Shown: positions 42,137 to 50,199 of the stretch, piece by piece | Layout: each line of letters opens with the position of its first letter | Numbering within the stretch: the first letter of the stretch is position 1 | Assembly (NCBI RefSeq): GCF_017305915.1 | Contig: NZ_JAFKJN010000021.1 | Span: 1-64,000, forward strand | Origin: Reyranella sp. | GTDB taxonomy: Bacteria; Pseudomonadota; Alphaproteobacteria; Reyranellales; Reyranellaceae | DNA length: 64,000 nucleotides | Direction: 5' to 3' | The notes under the pieces: generated by a model | The model's database searches: none | Told to the model about the DNA's origin: nothing | Seen by the model: the letters and a program-made list of their open reading frames with translations, nothing else | Program-made: the position numbers and the translations under genes

Positions 42137-43381
42137 CTACGGCGCCATCAGGGCGTCGATTGTGGACGGCTCGAAGAAGGCGGCCGGAAGCTTTTCCGGC
42201 CCGAGCAGAATCGCGCCGAGGGGTGTCGGCGCCTTGTCGTCGCGGACCCTTCGTGCGGCCCGCGGGCGCCTTTGCCGCGCCTCCTCGCCGAACTCGGCAT
42301 TGGGCTTTGCCCGCAGCCGCGCGGTGATGCGCAGCCGGCGCATGCGCTCGGCTCTTTCCTCGACGTAGGGACGAAAGGCGCCTGGGTCGCGTCTGCCCTC
42401 TCGGATGATCTCGCTCAGCAGCCGCACGTCGCACAGCGCGATCGCCAGGCCCTGGCCGATGATCGGGTCGTTGTGACCCGCCGCGTCGCCCGCCAGTACC
42501 ACGCCAGGCGCCGTCGGGTCGTCGATCCAGTGGTCCTCGTTGGAGAAGGCATTGAATGGCCCGATGGGCCGGCCGGCGGCGATCATGCTGGCCTGGGGCA
42601 GGCAGGCGAGGCCAGCGAAAGTGTCGATCAGCTTCTGCCGCCTGTGCGCGCCGGCGTAGGCCGACCTGTCGGCAAAGTCGTAGCCGAGATAGAGCCGCAC
42701 GCGATCGCCGCCCAGCGGGAGAATGAGGAAATGGGTGCGCCCCTCGGTGCCGCACACTTGGCGGTCCTGCGGCCAGTCGGGCACGCCCTCGACCAGCATC
42801 CCGCCAAGCAGATTGTGCGGCGGATCGGCATGGACCGTGAAGCCCAACTGCCGGCGTACGGGCGAGTTGCGTCCGTCCGCGCCGACGATCAGGCGCGGCG
42901 TCCAGGCGATGCGCTGCCCGCCGTGGCTGAAGCCGATGTGCGGCGGCGCACCGCCCGTCCCACCGGCCGTCACCGCGATGTCCGTCACGCCGCGCAGGAA
43001 GACCGCGCCGGCCGCCTCGGCCGCCGCGGCAAGAACGCGGCACATCGCGGGATGGCTCATGCACAACATGCCGGGCACCTCCGGTACGGCGTCGGTGAAC
43101 CTCTGGGCGAACGGCAGGGCCTGCTCGCCCGGCAGGTTCTCGTCGTGCGGCACGGACAGGTTCGTGAACACGCCGCCGGCGCCGACCAGGGCGTCGTACA
43201 GCCCAAGGCGGCGGAGCTCGATGACGCCCCACGGCGCCAGGCTCTCGCCGCGCACGCGATCGACGGGCGCGAGGTCGTGCTCCAGCACCGCGACCTGGAC
43301 ATGGCCGCGCGCCAGAACGGCCGCCAGCGCGCTGCCGGCAATCCCGCCGCCTGCAATCACGACGTCCGGTGTCGGGCTCAT
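42137..43381 (-). CDS. FAD-dependent monooxygenase/oxidoreductase (PHBH-fold)
   Basis: 414 residues. FAD motif VVIAGGGIAGSALAAVLARG at the N-terminus, the DG motif in RLIVGADGRNSPVRRQLG near 180, and the GD motif in VVLAGDAAGHNDPIIGQGLA near 300. This is the group A flavin monooxygenase layout (aromatic hydroxylases, ubiquinone and tetracycline oxygenases). The frame could start at TTG 43405, but ATG 43381 starts directly before the FAD fold. Converges on the toxin gene with 52 bases between. Substrate unknown. Confidence 0.87.
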   Translation of the reverse strand: MSPTPDVVIAGGGIAGSALAAVLARGHVQVAVLEHDLAPVDRVRGESLAPWGVIELRRLGLYDALVGAGGVFTNLSVPHDENLPGEQALPFAQRFTDAVPEVPGMLCMSHPAMCRVLAAAAEAAGAVFLRGVTDIAVTAGGTGGAPPHIGFSHGGQRIAWTPRLIVGADGRNSPVRRQLGFTVHADPPHNLLGGMLVEGVPDWPQDRQVCGTEGRTHFLILPLGGDRVRLYLGYDFADRSAYAGAHRRQKLIDTFAGLACLPQASMIAAGRPIGPFNAFSNEDHWIDDPTAPGVVLAGDAAGHNDPIIGQGLAIALCDVRLLSEIIREGRRDPGAFRPYVEERAERMRRLRITARLRAKPNAEFGEEARQRRPRAARRVRDDKAPTPLGAILLGPEKLPAAFFEPSTIDALMAP

Positions 43382-43756
43382 GGTTTCGGCCGGTTGCCTC
43401 CCCAATCCAACGATGAAAGCTAGGAAGATTGTTTCGGGCAGTCCATCGCCGTTGGATGAGATCCGAATGCTTTAAGCGCTGAGTTGTGGTGCGGGGCACC
43501 CGGCGGGGCAGCTGCGGGCATCGCGAAGATGGTCCGCTATGGTCACTACCTGACGAACAGTCGCCTGATGGGAGAATGAGATGCGCGGTTGGCGAAGACT
43601 GGGGCCGATTTGGCGGCAACTGACAAGAGAAGCGGCAAGTCTTACGAGAGGTTGCCGTGAAAGAAGCACCAGTGTGAGCGATCTACATCGCCGGCTTCGT
43701 TCTATTTGTCATCGTGGGGCCATATCGAAGTGTCGGGCAGGGCGACGGCGCGCTTC
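43382..43756. other. 375-bp gap without a supported gene
   Basis: Between the FAD monooxygenase start and the small membrane-protein gene. Base composition drops here relative to the left. A short plus-strand frame from ATG 43581 has GGAG 8 bases upstream but encodes an arginine-rich sequence and runs into the next gene in another frame. A second frame near 43680-43760 reads like a membrane helix (IYIAGFVLFVIVGPY) but has no start. These may be remnants of a decayed gene. Confidence 0.4.
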
Positions 43757-44062
43757 ATGGACCGACATGGCGGCGCACTCGCGATTGAGATCGGCCTGAT
43801 CGTAGGTGCTCTCTCGCTCGGAACAGTGCTGTATGGTTTCCGATGCAGGAGACCGAGAGCCTACGGGATGCTTGAGATTCTTGTGGGATTGAGCATCGCT
43901 ACTTACGTCCTTGATCCCTTCCTGAGCGGCCTCTCTCTCAGCGCTGGTGTCTACTTCACAGCGCTCGGTGCGCTCTACGTCGTCGTACGTGGGGTATCCC
44001 CGTACAGGGTGAACCCAATTAGGGTCAGCCAAGCCAGCCTGCGGACCGGTAGAGACGCTTGA
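43757..44062 (+). CDS. Small hypothetical membrane protein
   Basis: 101 residues from ATG 43757. Hydrophobic segments near 8-24 (ALAIEIGLIVGALSLGTVLY), 36-52 (MLEILVGLSIATYVL) and 60-75 (SAGVYFTALGALYVVV) suggest two or three membrane helices, with a basic cytoplasmic loop (GFRCRRPRAYG) and tail. No family is recognised. The Shine-Dalgarno is weak and the open frame runs further upstream (TTG 43706), so the start is uncertain. It lies in the lower-GC accessory stretch. Confidence 0.5.
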   Translation: MDRHGGALAIEIGLIVGALSLGTVLYGFRCRRPRAYGMLEILVGLSIATYVLDPFLSGLSLSAGVYFTALGALYVVVRGVSPYRVNPIRVSQASLRTGRDA

Positions 44063-44187
44063 TCGCCCGTTCAGATGCAGTGATTCGGATGTAGATGGAA
44101 ACGTCGAGATCGGCCATGCGCGCTGGCAGAAAGTTGCGGCGCTGGTAGGCCACGGGTAACGTTCCACAACTTTGGGGGCTGGACGGG

Positions 44188-44403
44188 ATGGGATTCCGAT
44201 TCCGAAAAACTGTGCGGTTTGGCCGCTTGTTGCGGCTCAACTTTAGCAAGTCCGGAATGAGCGTCGGTGTCGGCGGCCCCTTCTACAATGTGAACTTCAG
44301 CAAGCGCAGGAAGCGCACCACCATGGGCATTCCCGGTCATGGAGTCATCGCCACTGGGGTGGCGAACCGCGAACGACTGCTCCAACTGCGCGACAAATGG
44401 TGA
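44188..44403 (+). CDS. DUF4236 domain protein
   Basis: 71 residues. The sequence follows the DUF4236 pattern: FRFRKTVRFGRLLRLNFSKS, then GMSVGVGGPFYNVN and TTMGIPGHGV. DUF4236 is a short beta-rich domain usually at the N-terminus of small membrane-associated or accessory proteins of unknown role. Here it stands nearly alone. Its end overlaps an ATG at 44397 of the following frame, and the following gene's likely start is 15 bases downstream, so the two are probably cotranscribed. Confidence 0.82.
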   Translation: MGFRFRKTVRFGRLLRLNFSKSGMSVGVGGPFYNVNFSKRRKRTTMGIPGHGVIATGVANRERLLQLRDKW

Positions 44404-44417
44404 AGCGGAGGGGGCAA

Positions 44418-46868
44418 ATGCTTGGGACTACGATTGGGGTGTTCAAGAACTTTGGTTGGTCGATGTCGCGGTCGCTTTTCCTCGCTCTCCATAGGTGGAC
44501 CATCGCGATGCCTGCGATGCTTAAACAAATGATATGCGGCGGGGTGGCCGCTTTAATGCTTGTTGCCGGAGCGAATGCCGACTCTCCGTTTGATGCCTTC
44601 AAGGACGCGGCTCGGTACTTGAATCGGAATACATGGCAGTGCCAGACAGAGAGATGTTCACTAGAAGTGCCGAGCCTGCCGCAGAAACTCATCGTCATGC
44701 CTCTAAAACTAGGCGATGGCAGCCAGCCTACATTTGAAATGACGTTCGATGGCACATGCGGGTCCGCTGGGTGTCCAAGAGCGATTATTTTGAAAGATGC
44801 GACGGGCTGGCGTGTCATCCTGGAGGGGCGTGCCTTTCGATATCTTCAGAGCAAGACCAATGGCTTTGCCGACATTGCGAGCATATGGAAGGACTATTCC
44901 GGCGGCGGGCGTGAACGAACTACTCTCTTCGTCTGGAGCGGCGACATCTACAAGGAGCGTAGTGCAGGAGAGTCAGCGGATACGGTACAGGGTTCTATAC
45001 AGCAGGCCCAAGCTGCTTCTCCTATACAGGCCGACGCCGGGCAAGCTTGTGCCTCCAAGAAGATTATTCTTACACCATCTGAGCGTTCTTGCGATTTTGC
45101 AATCCTGAATGACGAGACTTACGTTAGCAGAAGTGCGCAATACGCGGGTGCCGACTATTACAATTTCGGAAGGTTGCGGTTCGGCGCAACGGTGCTTACT
45201 ACGCCACTTGCACAGAGCCAATCTCCCGTAGGTGGACGCACACAAGTAACGCGCGCGTACCTGTCACCTGCATCACCATCGGGCCGATTCCGGTACGTGA
45301 CAACCTTTTCTGGTGACCTTCTCTTGAACCAGTTCTTGTTCGACCGCGAATCGAAGGAGCTAAGAATTACGAATGCAGGTAAGTACGCATCGGATGGAGA
45401 TTCGATCCAGTGGTCACCGAATGAAAGATACGCGCTGCTGGCGAGTAGGTTGGAGGGATTTCAGCTTGTCCATGTCTTAGAGAATAGTACTGGCGCCCAT
45501 GCGCACTTTCCGAATTGGGGGCGAAACGACGATCCCAGCAGGCTGTTGAATATGAGGATGGATGAAGCATTTCACTGGACGGGCGATAACGAATTTCTTC
45601 TGAATGCCGCGATTTGCCGATATCAACCCGGAACCGATTGCTTGAAAGTTCTGTCGACGCAGCAAAAGCGCCCGACGCTGTTCGTCGTCAAGGATGGGCC
45701 TCGGATAGAACAGCAAACGACGCTCAGAGGAGCGACAGCAGAGCCCACGAAGATCGCTGATGCTCAGCGACAGGTAGTCCAAGCCTTTCAAAAGCAGGTA
45801 CGGGACGCCGCGAACCACGTCCTTCGTAGAACGACCATCGTCGAGACTTGGGCGCTGCAAGACTGGATCGACAAGGTCAGCGACACTGGGGGGGTAGCAC
45901 TTTTCTCGTACTCCGCTTCTCAAGGGTGGAAGCTGGTCACCATGGGTGGAGGCGACGTAGGTGTATCTAGTTTGGTTAGTCTCGGCGTGCCGCAGTCTTA
46001 CGCAGAGCAGCTCGTTGCGGCTCGAAACGCGAAGCAGGAGCCCCGCAACCAAGACCAGTTGCCGGAAGATGAATCAAACTTCAAGGGTGCGAAGCTTTGG
46101 CGGCACTTGCAAGTAGGCTGCGGTATGCCCGGAGGAGTGAACGTCCAAGTCAGGTGGTTCGGCAACCTTCCGTTCGACTACAATTTCGTCGTTACTGGAT
46201 TCGACAGTCCGAACGATAGGAATCGACTTCTTGATCCAAACTTCGTGGCGGAACTCGTTGACCACATAAAAGGAGAGGCGCGCAAGAGGTGTGAGGAATC
46301 TGTGCGGCGACGCCAAGCGCAAGGGATAAGCGATAATTGGTTGGTTGCGTTTCGCAATAATCAGGGTCTGTTCTTAGAGTTCGAAGCTCTGTTCAAGGCC
46401 AGTGAAAATCATTGGACGATCCATAACGACTATAGGGACGGCATTTTGGCTCAGCAGGCAGCGCAGCAAGCCGCGGAGGCACGGCGCGCCGCTGCCGAAG
46501 CGGAGCGGGCCCGTCAAGAAAACGAGAGGCGACTAGCTCGATCGAATTTCATCGAGAAGTTTCATGTCGAAGGAACGACTGATGACACCAACCTCGGTGC
46601 CAATCCTTTTCAGTACCGCAACAAGATTGTGGGTGTGCAAACCAAATTTGTGAGAATGCTTTCTGAGTCAGAAGCAGTCTTCAAACTAAATACGGAGCTT
46701 CTTGTCGGCAATGTTCCAACTACACGATTTCGGGGCAATGAGCTTGTCGTTTTGGCAGTGAAGGTCTTGGGAACAAAGGCCGTCAAAACACCGAATGGAG
46801 AAATCGTACTTCCATACGGAGAATACGTTGGAGATTTCCCTTGCTCCCAAGACTGTCCGTTTCATTGA
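44418..46868 (+). CDS. Large secreted or envelope protein of unknown function
   Basis: About 816 residues. ATG 44418 has GGAGGGGG just upstream, but the only hydrophobic export signal (MICGGVAALMLVAGANA) follows later, so an internal ATG near 44508-44517 may be the true start. The mature part has many cysteines, a beta-propeller-like stretch (SPNERYALLASRLEGFQLVH, WTGDNEFLLN) near 330-400, a coiled coil near 685-715 (AQQAAEARRAAAEAERARQE) and a final small domain ending GEYVGDFPCSQDCPFH. Base composition is clearly poorer in GC than the neighbours, suggesting acquisition. No family recognised. Confidence 0.75.
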   Translation: MLGTTIGVFKNFGWSMSRSLFLALHRWTIAMPAMLKQMICGGVAALMLVAGANADSPFDAFKDAARYLNRNTWQCQTERCSLEVPSLPQKLIVMPLKLGDGSQPTFEMTFDGTCGSAGCPRAIILKDATGWRVILEGRAFRYLQSKTNGFADIASIWKDYSGGGRERTTLFVWSGDIYKERSAGESADTVQGSIQQAQAASPIQADAGQACASKKIILTPSERSCDFAILNDETYVSRSAQYAGADYYNFGRLRFGATVLTTPLAQSQSPVGGRTQVTRAYLSPASPSGRFRYVTTFSGDLLLNQFLFDRESKELRITNAGKYASDGDSIQWSPNERYALLASRLEGFQLVHVLENSTGAHAHFPNWGRNDDPSRLLNMRMDEAFHWTGDNEFLLNAAICRYQPGTDCLKVLSTQQKRPTLFVVKDGPRIEQQTTLRGATAEPTKIADAQRQVVQAFQKQVRDAANHVLRRTTIVETWALQDWIDKVSDTGGVALFSYSASQGWKLVTMGGGDVGVSSLVSLGVPQSYAEQLVAARNAKQEPRNQDQLPEDESNFKGAKLWRHLQVGCGMPGGVNVQVRWFGNLPFDYNFVVTGFDSPNDRNRLLDPNFVAELVDHIKGEARKRCEESVRRRQAQGISDNWLVAFRNNQGLFLEFEALFKASENHWTIHNDYRDGILAQQAAQQAAEARRAAAEAERARQENERRLARSNFIEKFHVEGTTDDTNLGANPFQYRNKIVGVQTKFVRMLSESEAVFKLNTELLVGNVPTTRFRGNELVVLAVKVLGTKAVKTPNGEIVLPYGEYVGDFPCSQDCPFH

Positions 46869-46894
46869 AGTTAGTCATCACTCATGGAACAGCA

Positions 46895-46938
46895 CGCTCC
46901 CCACGGGATTCGAACCCATTTTACCGCCGTGAAAGGGG
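46895..46938 (-). other. 3' fragment of a tRNA-Glu(UUC) gene, probable attachment-site scar
   Basis: On the minus strand CCCTTTCACGGCGGTAA matches the anticodon loop (TTC) and 3' anticodon stem of tRNA-Glu. A T-arm GGGTTCGAATCCC follows, then the acceptor strand GGGGAGC and discriminator G. The 5' half (acceptor GCTCCCC, D-arm, 5' anticodon stem) is absent; terminase coding sequence takes its place. Such 3' fragments mark where an element has integrated into a tRNA gene. CCA is not encoded. It also supplies the last codons and stop of the terminase gene. Confidence 0.8.
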
Positions 46939-48366
46939 ATCATACTCCGTAAGGCACTGCCCCACCCGCCAGCGCCGGCGCATCCCGGCCGCCTCCATCG
47001 TCCGGTCCCAGTATCGGTCCCGCGCCGCCACCGGCTGGGCGAAGGTGAGGGCGAAGGCGTCGGCGTCGTCCGGGCTGTAGCCCAGCCGCGCCTTCACCTG
47101 GTCCTTGGGCTCGAGCAGCAGCCGGTCGCCGCGGAAGGAGTAGGTCGTGCGCGTGAGCGCCGCGATCAGCTCCTGGCTCGTGTCGGGTGGCAGCGCGCCG
47201 CCCTTGCGGATCCAGTCGACCGCCTGGAAGTACATCTCCGTCCGCTTGTTGTCGTAGCGCGGGTCGGCGGCGCGGCCGGAGAAGGCGATGCCGATCGGCT
47301 CGCGGCCGAGGCGGCGCAGGTTGTCGATCCAGCTCGAGCCGAAGCCGCCGGTGTCGTCGATGAAGCAGGCGTCGGCCTGCCAGTCCTCCCATTTGCGCGC
47401 CACCAGCCCGGCGCCCTGCGTGCCGTCGATATTGCGCACCTTGATCGGCGGGAAGGCGACCAGCCCCTGGCGCGGGAAGATCACGCTGGAATCGTCACCG
47501 AAGCGCGCCACGTCGACGCCGAGGATGCGCGGCTGCTCGGCGATGTCCTCCGCCCGGTAGGCGCGCTTCGTCGCCTCGGCGCATTCGTCGGGCCCGATCA
47601 GCGTGTCGAGCGAGGAGGGCGGGAAGCGGCCGAACACGTTGACCAGCACCCACGGATTGTCGCGCCCGTACTTCTCGATCTGCTCGCCGGCCCACTGCGC
47701 CGAGATGCGGGTCGCGCGCCGGGGGTCGTCGGGATCGCCGGTGATCTCGGTGAGGTGCCACAGGCGGCGCTCGCTGGTGCAGGCGCGGTAGAGCGGGCCC
47801 TCGAGATGCGTCGGGTTGCCGGCCTGCACGATGTGGCCCTCGACGCACGAGGCGAGGGCGGCTTCCGCGGTCGCCATCACGGCGTCGGGGATGCCGCCGC
47901 TTTCGTCGAGGATGAACAGGATAGAATCGCTGTGCAGACCGGCCAGCGTCTGGCCGAGGCTCGCCGGGTCGGCCGACTTCGCCCAGGTGCGGGCGCTCAT
48001 CCACCAGGTCTGCGGCCGGCGCCTGGCGAAGATGCGGTCGCGAGTCCATTTGAAGCCGGCGCTGAGCAGCGGCGACTTCGCCTGCCACTTCGCCATCTCC
48101 GCCCACAGCCCGTCGGCCAGGTTGTCGCCGCTCACGCTGGTGGCGGCGATCTTGGGCTCCTGGTTGACGACCAGGAAGTTCCAGGCGAGCCAGGCCAACA
48201 CGGCGGTCTTGCCCGGCCCCTTGCACGCCTTCATCGCCAGCCGCTGGTTGCGCGGGAACGCCGCCAGCACCTCGTCCTGCCACGGATCGGGCGTCACGCC
48301 GAACTGCTCGCGCACGAAGCGGCGCGGGTCGGCCTTCCAGGCGCGCAGCAGCTCGGTCTCGCTCAT
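46921..48366 (-). CDS. Phage terminase large subunit-like protein
   Basis: 481 residues. ATPase domain: PDPWQDEVLAAFPRNQRLAM, Walker A KACKGPGKTAVLAWLAW near 60, Walker B SILFILDESGG near 160. Nuclease domain: ILGVDVARFGDDSSVIF near 285 with metal-binding aspartates, then ACFIDDTGGFGSSWIDNL and YSPDDADAFALTF. This is a full-length terminase that would cut and package DNA into a procapsid, yet no portal or head genes are nearby. The last residues (LSRR) and the TAA come from the tRNA-Glu fragment, so the C-terminus may be shortened. ATG 48366 follows two coupled small genes after a palindromic repeat. Confidence 0.88.
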   Translation of the reverse strand: MSETELLRAWKADPRRFVREQFGVTPDPWQDEVLAAFPRNQRLAMKACKGPGKTAVLAWLAWNFLVVNQEPKIAATSVSGDNLADGLWAEMAKWQAKSPLLSAGFKWTRDRIFARRRPQTWWMSARTWAKSADPASLGQTLAGLHSDSILFILDESGGIPDAVMATAEAALASCVEGHIVQAGNPTHLEGPLYRACTSERRLWHLTEITGDPDDPRRATRISAQWAGEQIEKYGRDNPWVLVNVFGRFPPSSLDTLIGPDECAEATKRAYRAEDIAEQPRILGVDVARFGDDSSVIFPRQGLVAFPPIKVRNIDGTQGAGLVARKWEDWQADACFIDDTGGFGSSWIDNLRRLGREPIGIAFSGRAADPRYDNKRTEMYFQAVDWIRKGGALPPDTSQELIAALTRTTYSFRGDRLLLEPKDQVKARLGYSPDDADAFALTFAQPVAARDRYWDRTMEAAGMRRRWRVGQCLTEYDPLSRR

Positions 48367-48375
48367 GGCTTTCCT

Positions 48376-48473
48376 CCTCCCCCGCCAGACGGGGGAGGAT
48401 CGAGGAGGGGGAAAGCCACGCGTACGTCGTGCGGCCCTCCCCCCTCCCGGCCTCCCCCGTCTGACGGGGGAGG
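48376..48473. repeat. 98-bp paired-hairpin palindromic element, intergenic copy
   Basis: Hairpins CCTCCCCCG-CCAGA-CGGGGGAGG (48376-48398) and CCTCCCCCG-TCTGA-CGGGGGAGG (48451-48473) flank a spacer beginning GATCGAGGAGGGGGAAAGCC. The spacer wording recurs in the copy at 48664. It lies between the 184-residue gene and the terminase gene of the same operon; the stop-to-start gap there is almost entirely this element. Confidence 0.85.
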
Positions 48474-48482
48474 TGGAAGAGG

Positions 48483-49037
48483 TCACCATTCGTCGTCCTC
48501 CTCGCTGTGCTCGTAGCCGTCACCGATCGGCTCGCCCGTGAAGACGTCGTACTCGGTCAGGCAGCGGCCGTAGGGGACGCGCTCGCGATAGTCGCCCGGC
48601 CCGCGGCGGCGCCACCGGCAGTGCTCGGCGATGTATTGCTCGTTCGGAGTCAGCTCTGGGCCTCCTCCCCCGTCAGACGGGGGAGGATCGAGGTGGGGGA
48701 AAGCCACACGCACGTCCTGTTGCTCTCCCTCTCCCTGCCTCCCCGCGCGCGCCTCAGAAGGCGCTTGGACGGGGGAGGGGGAGTCTGACTTCTCGCTCTG
48801 CCACTTGTCGGTCCACTGGCCGGTGCGGCGCAACTCGGCCTCGCGCTCCTCCGGCGTCACCATCTTCGGGGGCTCGGCCGGCTGCGCCGCCGCCACGATC
48901 GCCTCGAACCGGCCGGTCTCGGCCGCGCGTACCAGCTTCTGCTGCGGCGTCGCTTTGTCCGGCTTGCCCGCAGCCGCTGCGTTGCGCCGGGCGCGCTCGC
49001 GGTCGAGGTGCGCCTGGATGACACGTTCGCTGGTCAT
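48483..49037 (-). CDS. Hypothetical phage-type protein with an in-frame repeat insertion
   Basis: 184 residues. N-terminal helical part (ERVIQAHLDRERARRNAAAA) is alanine- and charge-rich. Residues about 87-125 (PVQAPSEARAGRQGEGE to LDPPPSDGGGG) are encoded by a copy of the palindromic element and are not typical protein sequence. The C-terminus resumes with NEQYIAEHCRWRRRG and ends YGRCLTEYDVFTGEPIGDGY plus an acidic tail. The CLTEYD motif also occurs at the terminase C-terminus. ATG overlaps the stop of the 79-residue gene (ATGA). Its place before a terminase suggests a small-terminase or DNA-binding role; unproven. Confidence 0.7.
   Translation of the reverse strand: MTSERVIQAHLDRERARRNAAAAGKPDKATPQQKLVRAAETGRFEAIVAAAQPAEPPKMVTPEEREAELRRTGQWTDKWQSEKSDSPSPVQAPSEARAGRQGEGEQQDVRVAFPHLDPPPSDGGGGPELTPNEQYIAEHCRWRRRGPGDYRERVPYGRCLTEYDVFTGEPIGDGYEHSEEDDEW
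48664..48779. repeat. Palindromic element inserted in frame inside a coding gene
   Basis: The left hairpin CCTCCCCCG-TCAGA-CGGGGGAGG (48664-48686) and the spacer GATCGAGGTGGGGGAAAGCC match the intergenic copy at 48376. The right hairpin is expanded: CCTCCCC and GGGGGAGG enclose an extra palindrome GCGCCTCAGAAGGCGC (48749-48764). Read through the minus-strand gene it adds about 39 residues without a stop or frameshift. Confidence 0.85.
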
Positions 49038-49273
49038 GGCGCCTCGTCCCGCATCTGCCGGCCCTGCGCCTCGAGTTCCTTCATCTTCTGCCACAGCGTG
49101 GCGGTGCCGATGGCGCGGCGGCGATGCTCCAGCATCCGGCTGATGTACAAGGCCTCGCGAGCGTCGAGCTGGTTTTGCGCGACCAGCCGGATCAGCGCGA
49201 CCTGCGCCGCGTTGACCGAGTCGAGGTCGATCGTGTCGGGCAGCTCGAAGGCGTCGCGCTTGCGGTCGCTCAT
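49034..49273 (-). CDS. Small helical protein of the terminase operon
   Basis: 79 residues, mostly helical: acidic N-terminus (RDAFELPDTIDLDSVNAAQV), a mid helix ALIRLVAQNQLDAREALYIS and a basic helix RMLEHRRRAIGTATLWQKMK ending in charged residues. No family recognised. Both ends overlap neighbours by ATGA, placing it firmly in a four-gene translationally coupled operon between the ATPase and the 184-residue protein. A short bridging or small-terminase-like role is possible but only from position. Confidence 0.72.
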   Translation of the reverse strand: MSDRKRDAFELPDTIDLDSVNAAQVALIRLVAQNQLDAREALYISRMLEHRRRAIGTATLWQKMKELEAQGRQMRDEAP

Positions 49274-50190
49274 GACGTCCCCTTTGGCGGCAGCAGCCCG
49301 CGGGCGCGGGCCTCGGCCTTGAGCCTGAAGAACCAGCTGCGCTCGATGCCGAGCGCCTCGCACACGTCGCGCCGGCTGAGCCCCTGCCTGACCAGCACGG
49401 CGAGGCGCTCGACGCGCCCCGCCGCCGCGTCCCAGCGCCAGGCGCCGGCGCCGTCCACCGTCTGCAGCTCGGCCCGTATCGGCAAAAGGGGCAGCTTCAT
49501 CCGCTGGGCGCGCTGCCGGGTCTTCTCGAAATGGATCTCGAAGCGGGCGTTGCCGCCGACGGTTGCCGGCTCCGATTCGGACGGCCGGCGCAGCGCCATC
49601 ACCAGGTCGACCGCGCTGGCGCGTCGCGCCGTGCCGTTCAGCGCGCCCCGCTTGTTGGCGTGGTCGACCATCAGCACGGCGCGATGGTTCTGCTTCAGGT
49701 GCAGCAGGAAGCAGTGCAGCCGGTCCCGGCGTGCGGGGTCGCCGTCGAGACCGGCGGGCGCCGACGGCGTGTCGAGGACCAGGAGCTGCGGATCGTTCCA
49801 CGCCGCCATCAGGCGCACGATGCCGTCCTCGGTGCCGAGATCGAGCAACCCCTCGGCGCGATCGTGGGCGAGAATCGAGAGGTGGTCGGGCAGCGGCCCG
49901 AACAGGGCGAGGCGATCGCGCAGCTCGGCGGCGCCCATCTCGCCGTCGACATAGAGCACGCGGTGCGGCCGGGTGCTGCGCCAGCCGAGGAAGCTGCCGC
50001 CCGAGGCGACCGCCCAGGCAACGCCCAGGGCCAGGAAGCTCTTGCCGATGCCGGGAGGTCCGTAGACCAGCGCCGACGTGTCGGATGCGAGCCAGGGCGG
50101 CAGGAGATCGCTGCGCGGCGGCTGGTTCGCCGCCATCAGCTGGGAGGCGGTGAGGATGGAAAGACCGGTTGCGTTCTGCATCTGTTCCAT
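49270..50190 (-). CDS. AAA-family ATPase, RepA/KaiC-like (AAA_25 type)
   Basis: 306 residues. Walker A LVYGPPGIGKSFLALGVAWA near 42-60, RVLYVDGEM near 78 (Walker B-like region of hexameric RepA helicases), LLVLDTPSAPAG near 135 and VLMVDHANKRG with the sensor region near 170. The C-terminal 50 residues include an HTH-like segment (LSRRDVCEALGIERSWFFRL). Such ATPases occur in plasmids, phages and integrative elements as replicative-helicase-type proteins. First gene of the operon. ATG 50190 may be leaderless; ATG 50181, preceded by GGA, is an alternative. Confidence 0.85.
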   Translation of the reverse strand: MEQMQNATGLSILTASQLMAANQPPRSDLLPPWLASDTSALVYGPPGIGKSFLALGVAWAVASGGSFLGWRSTRPHRVLYVDGEMGAAELRDRLALFGPLPDHLSILAHDRAEGLLDLGTEDGIVRLMAAWNDPQLLVLDTPSAPAGLDGDPARRDRLHCFLLHLKQNHRAVLMVDHANKRGALNGTARRASAVDLVMALRRPSESEPATVGGNARFEIHFEKTRQRAQRMKLPLLPIRAELQTVDGAGAWRWDAAAGRVERLAVLVRQGLSRRDVCEALGIERSWFFRLKAEARARGLLPPKGTS

Positions 50191-50199
50191 ATATGATTT

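Noticed and set aside
43581..43799. ATG with a Shine-Dalgarno opening a 72-codon frame
   Set aside because: Arginine/serine-rich product without family resemblance, overlapping the small membrane-protein frame; recorded only as a possible remnant.
48370..48480. Possible CRISPR array, because of repeated CCTCCCCCG/CGGGGGAGG units
   Set aside because: Units are self-complementary and come in hairpin pairs with no regular spacers and no cas genes; they are palindromic elements.
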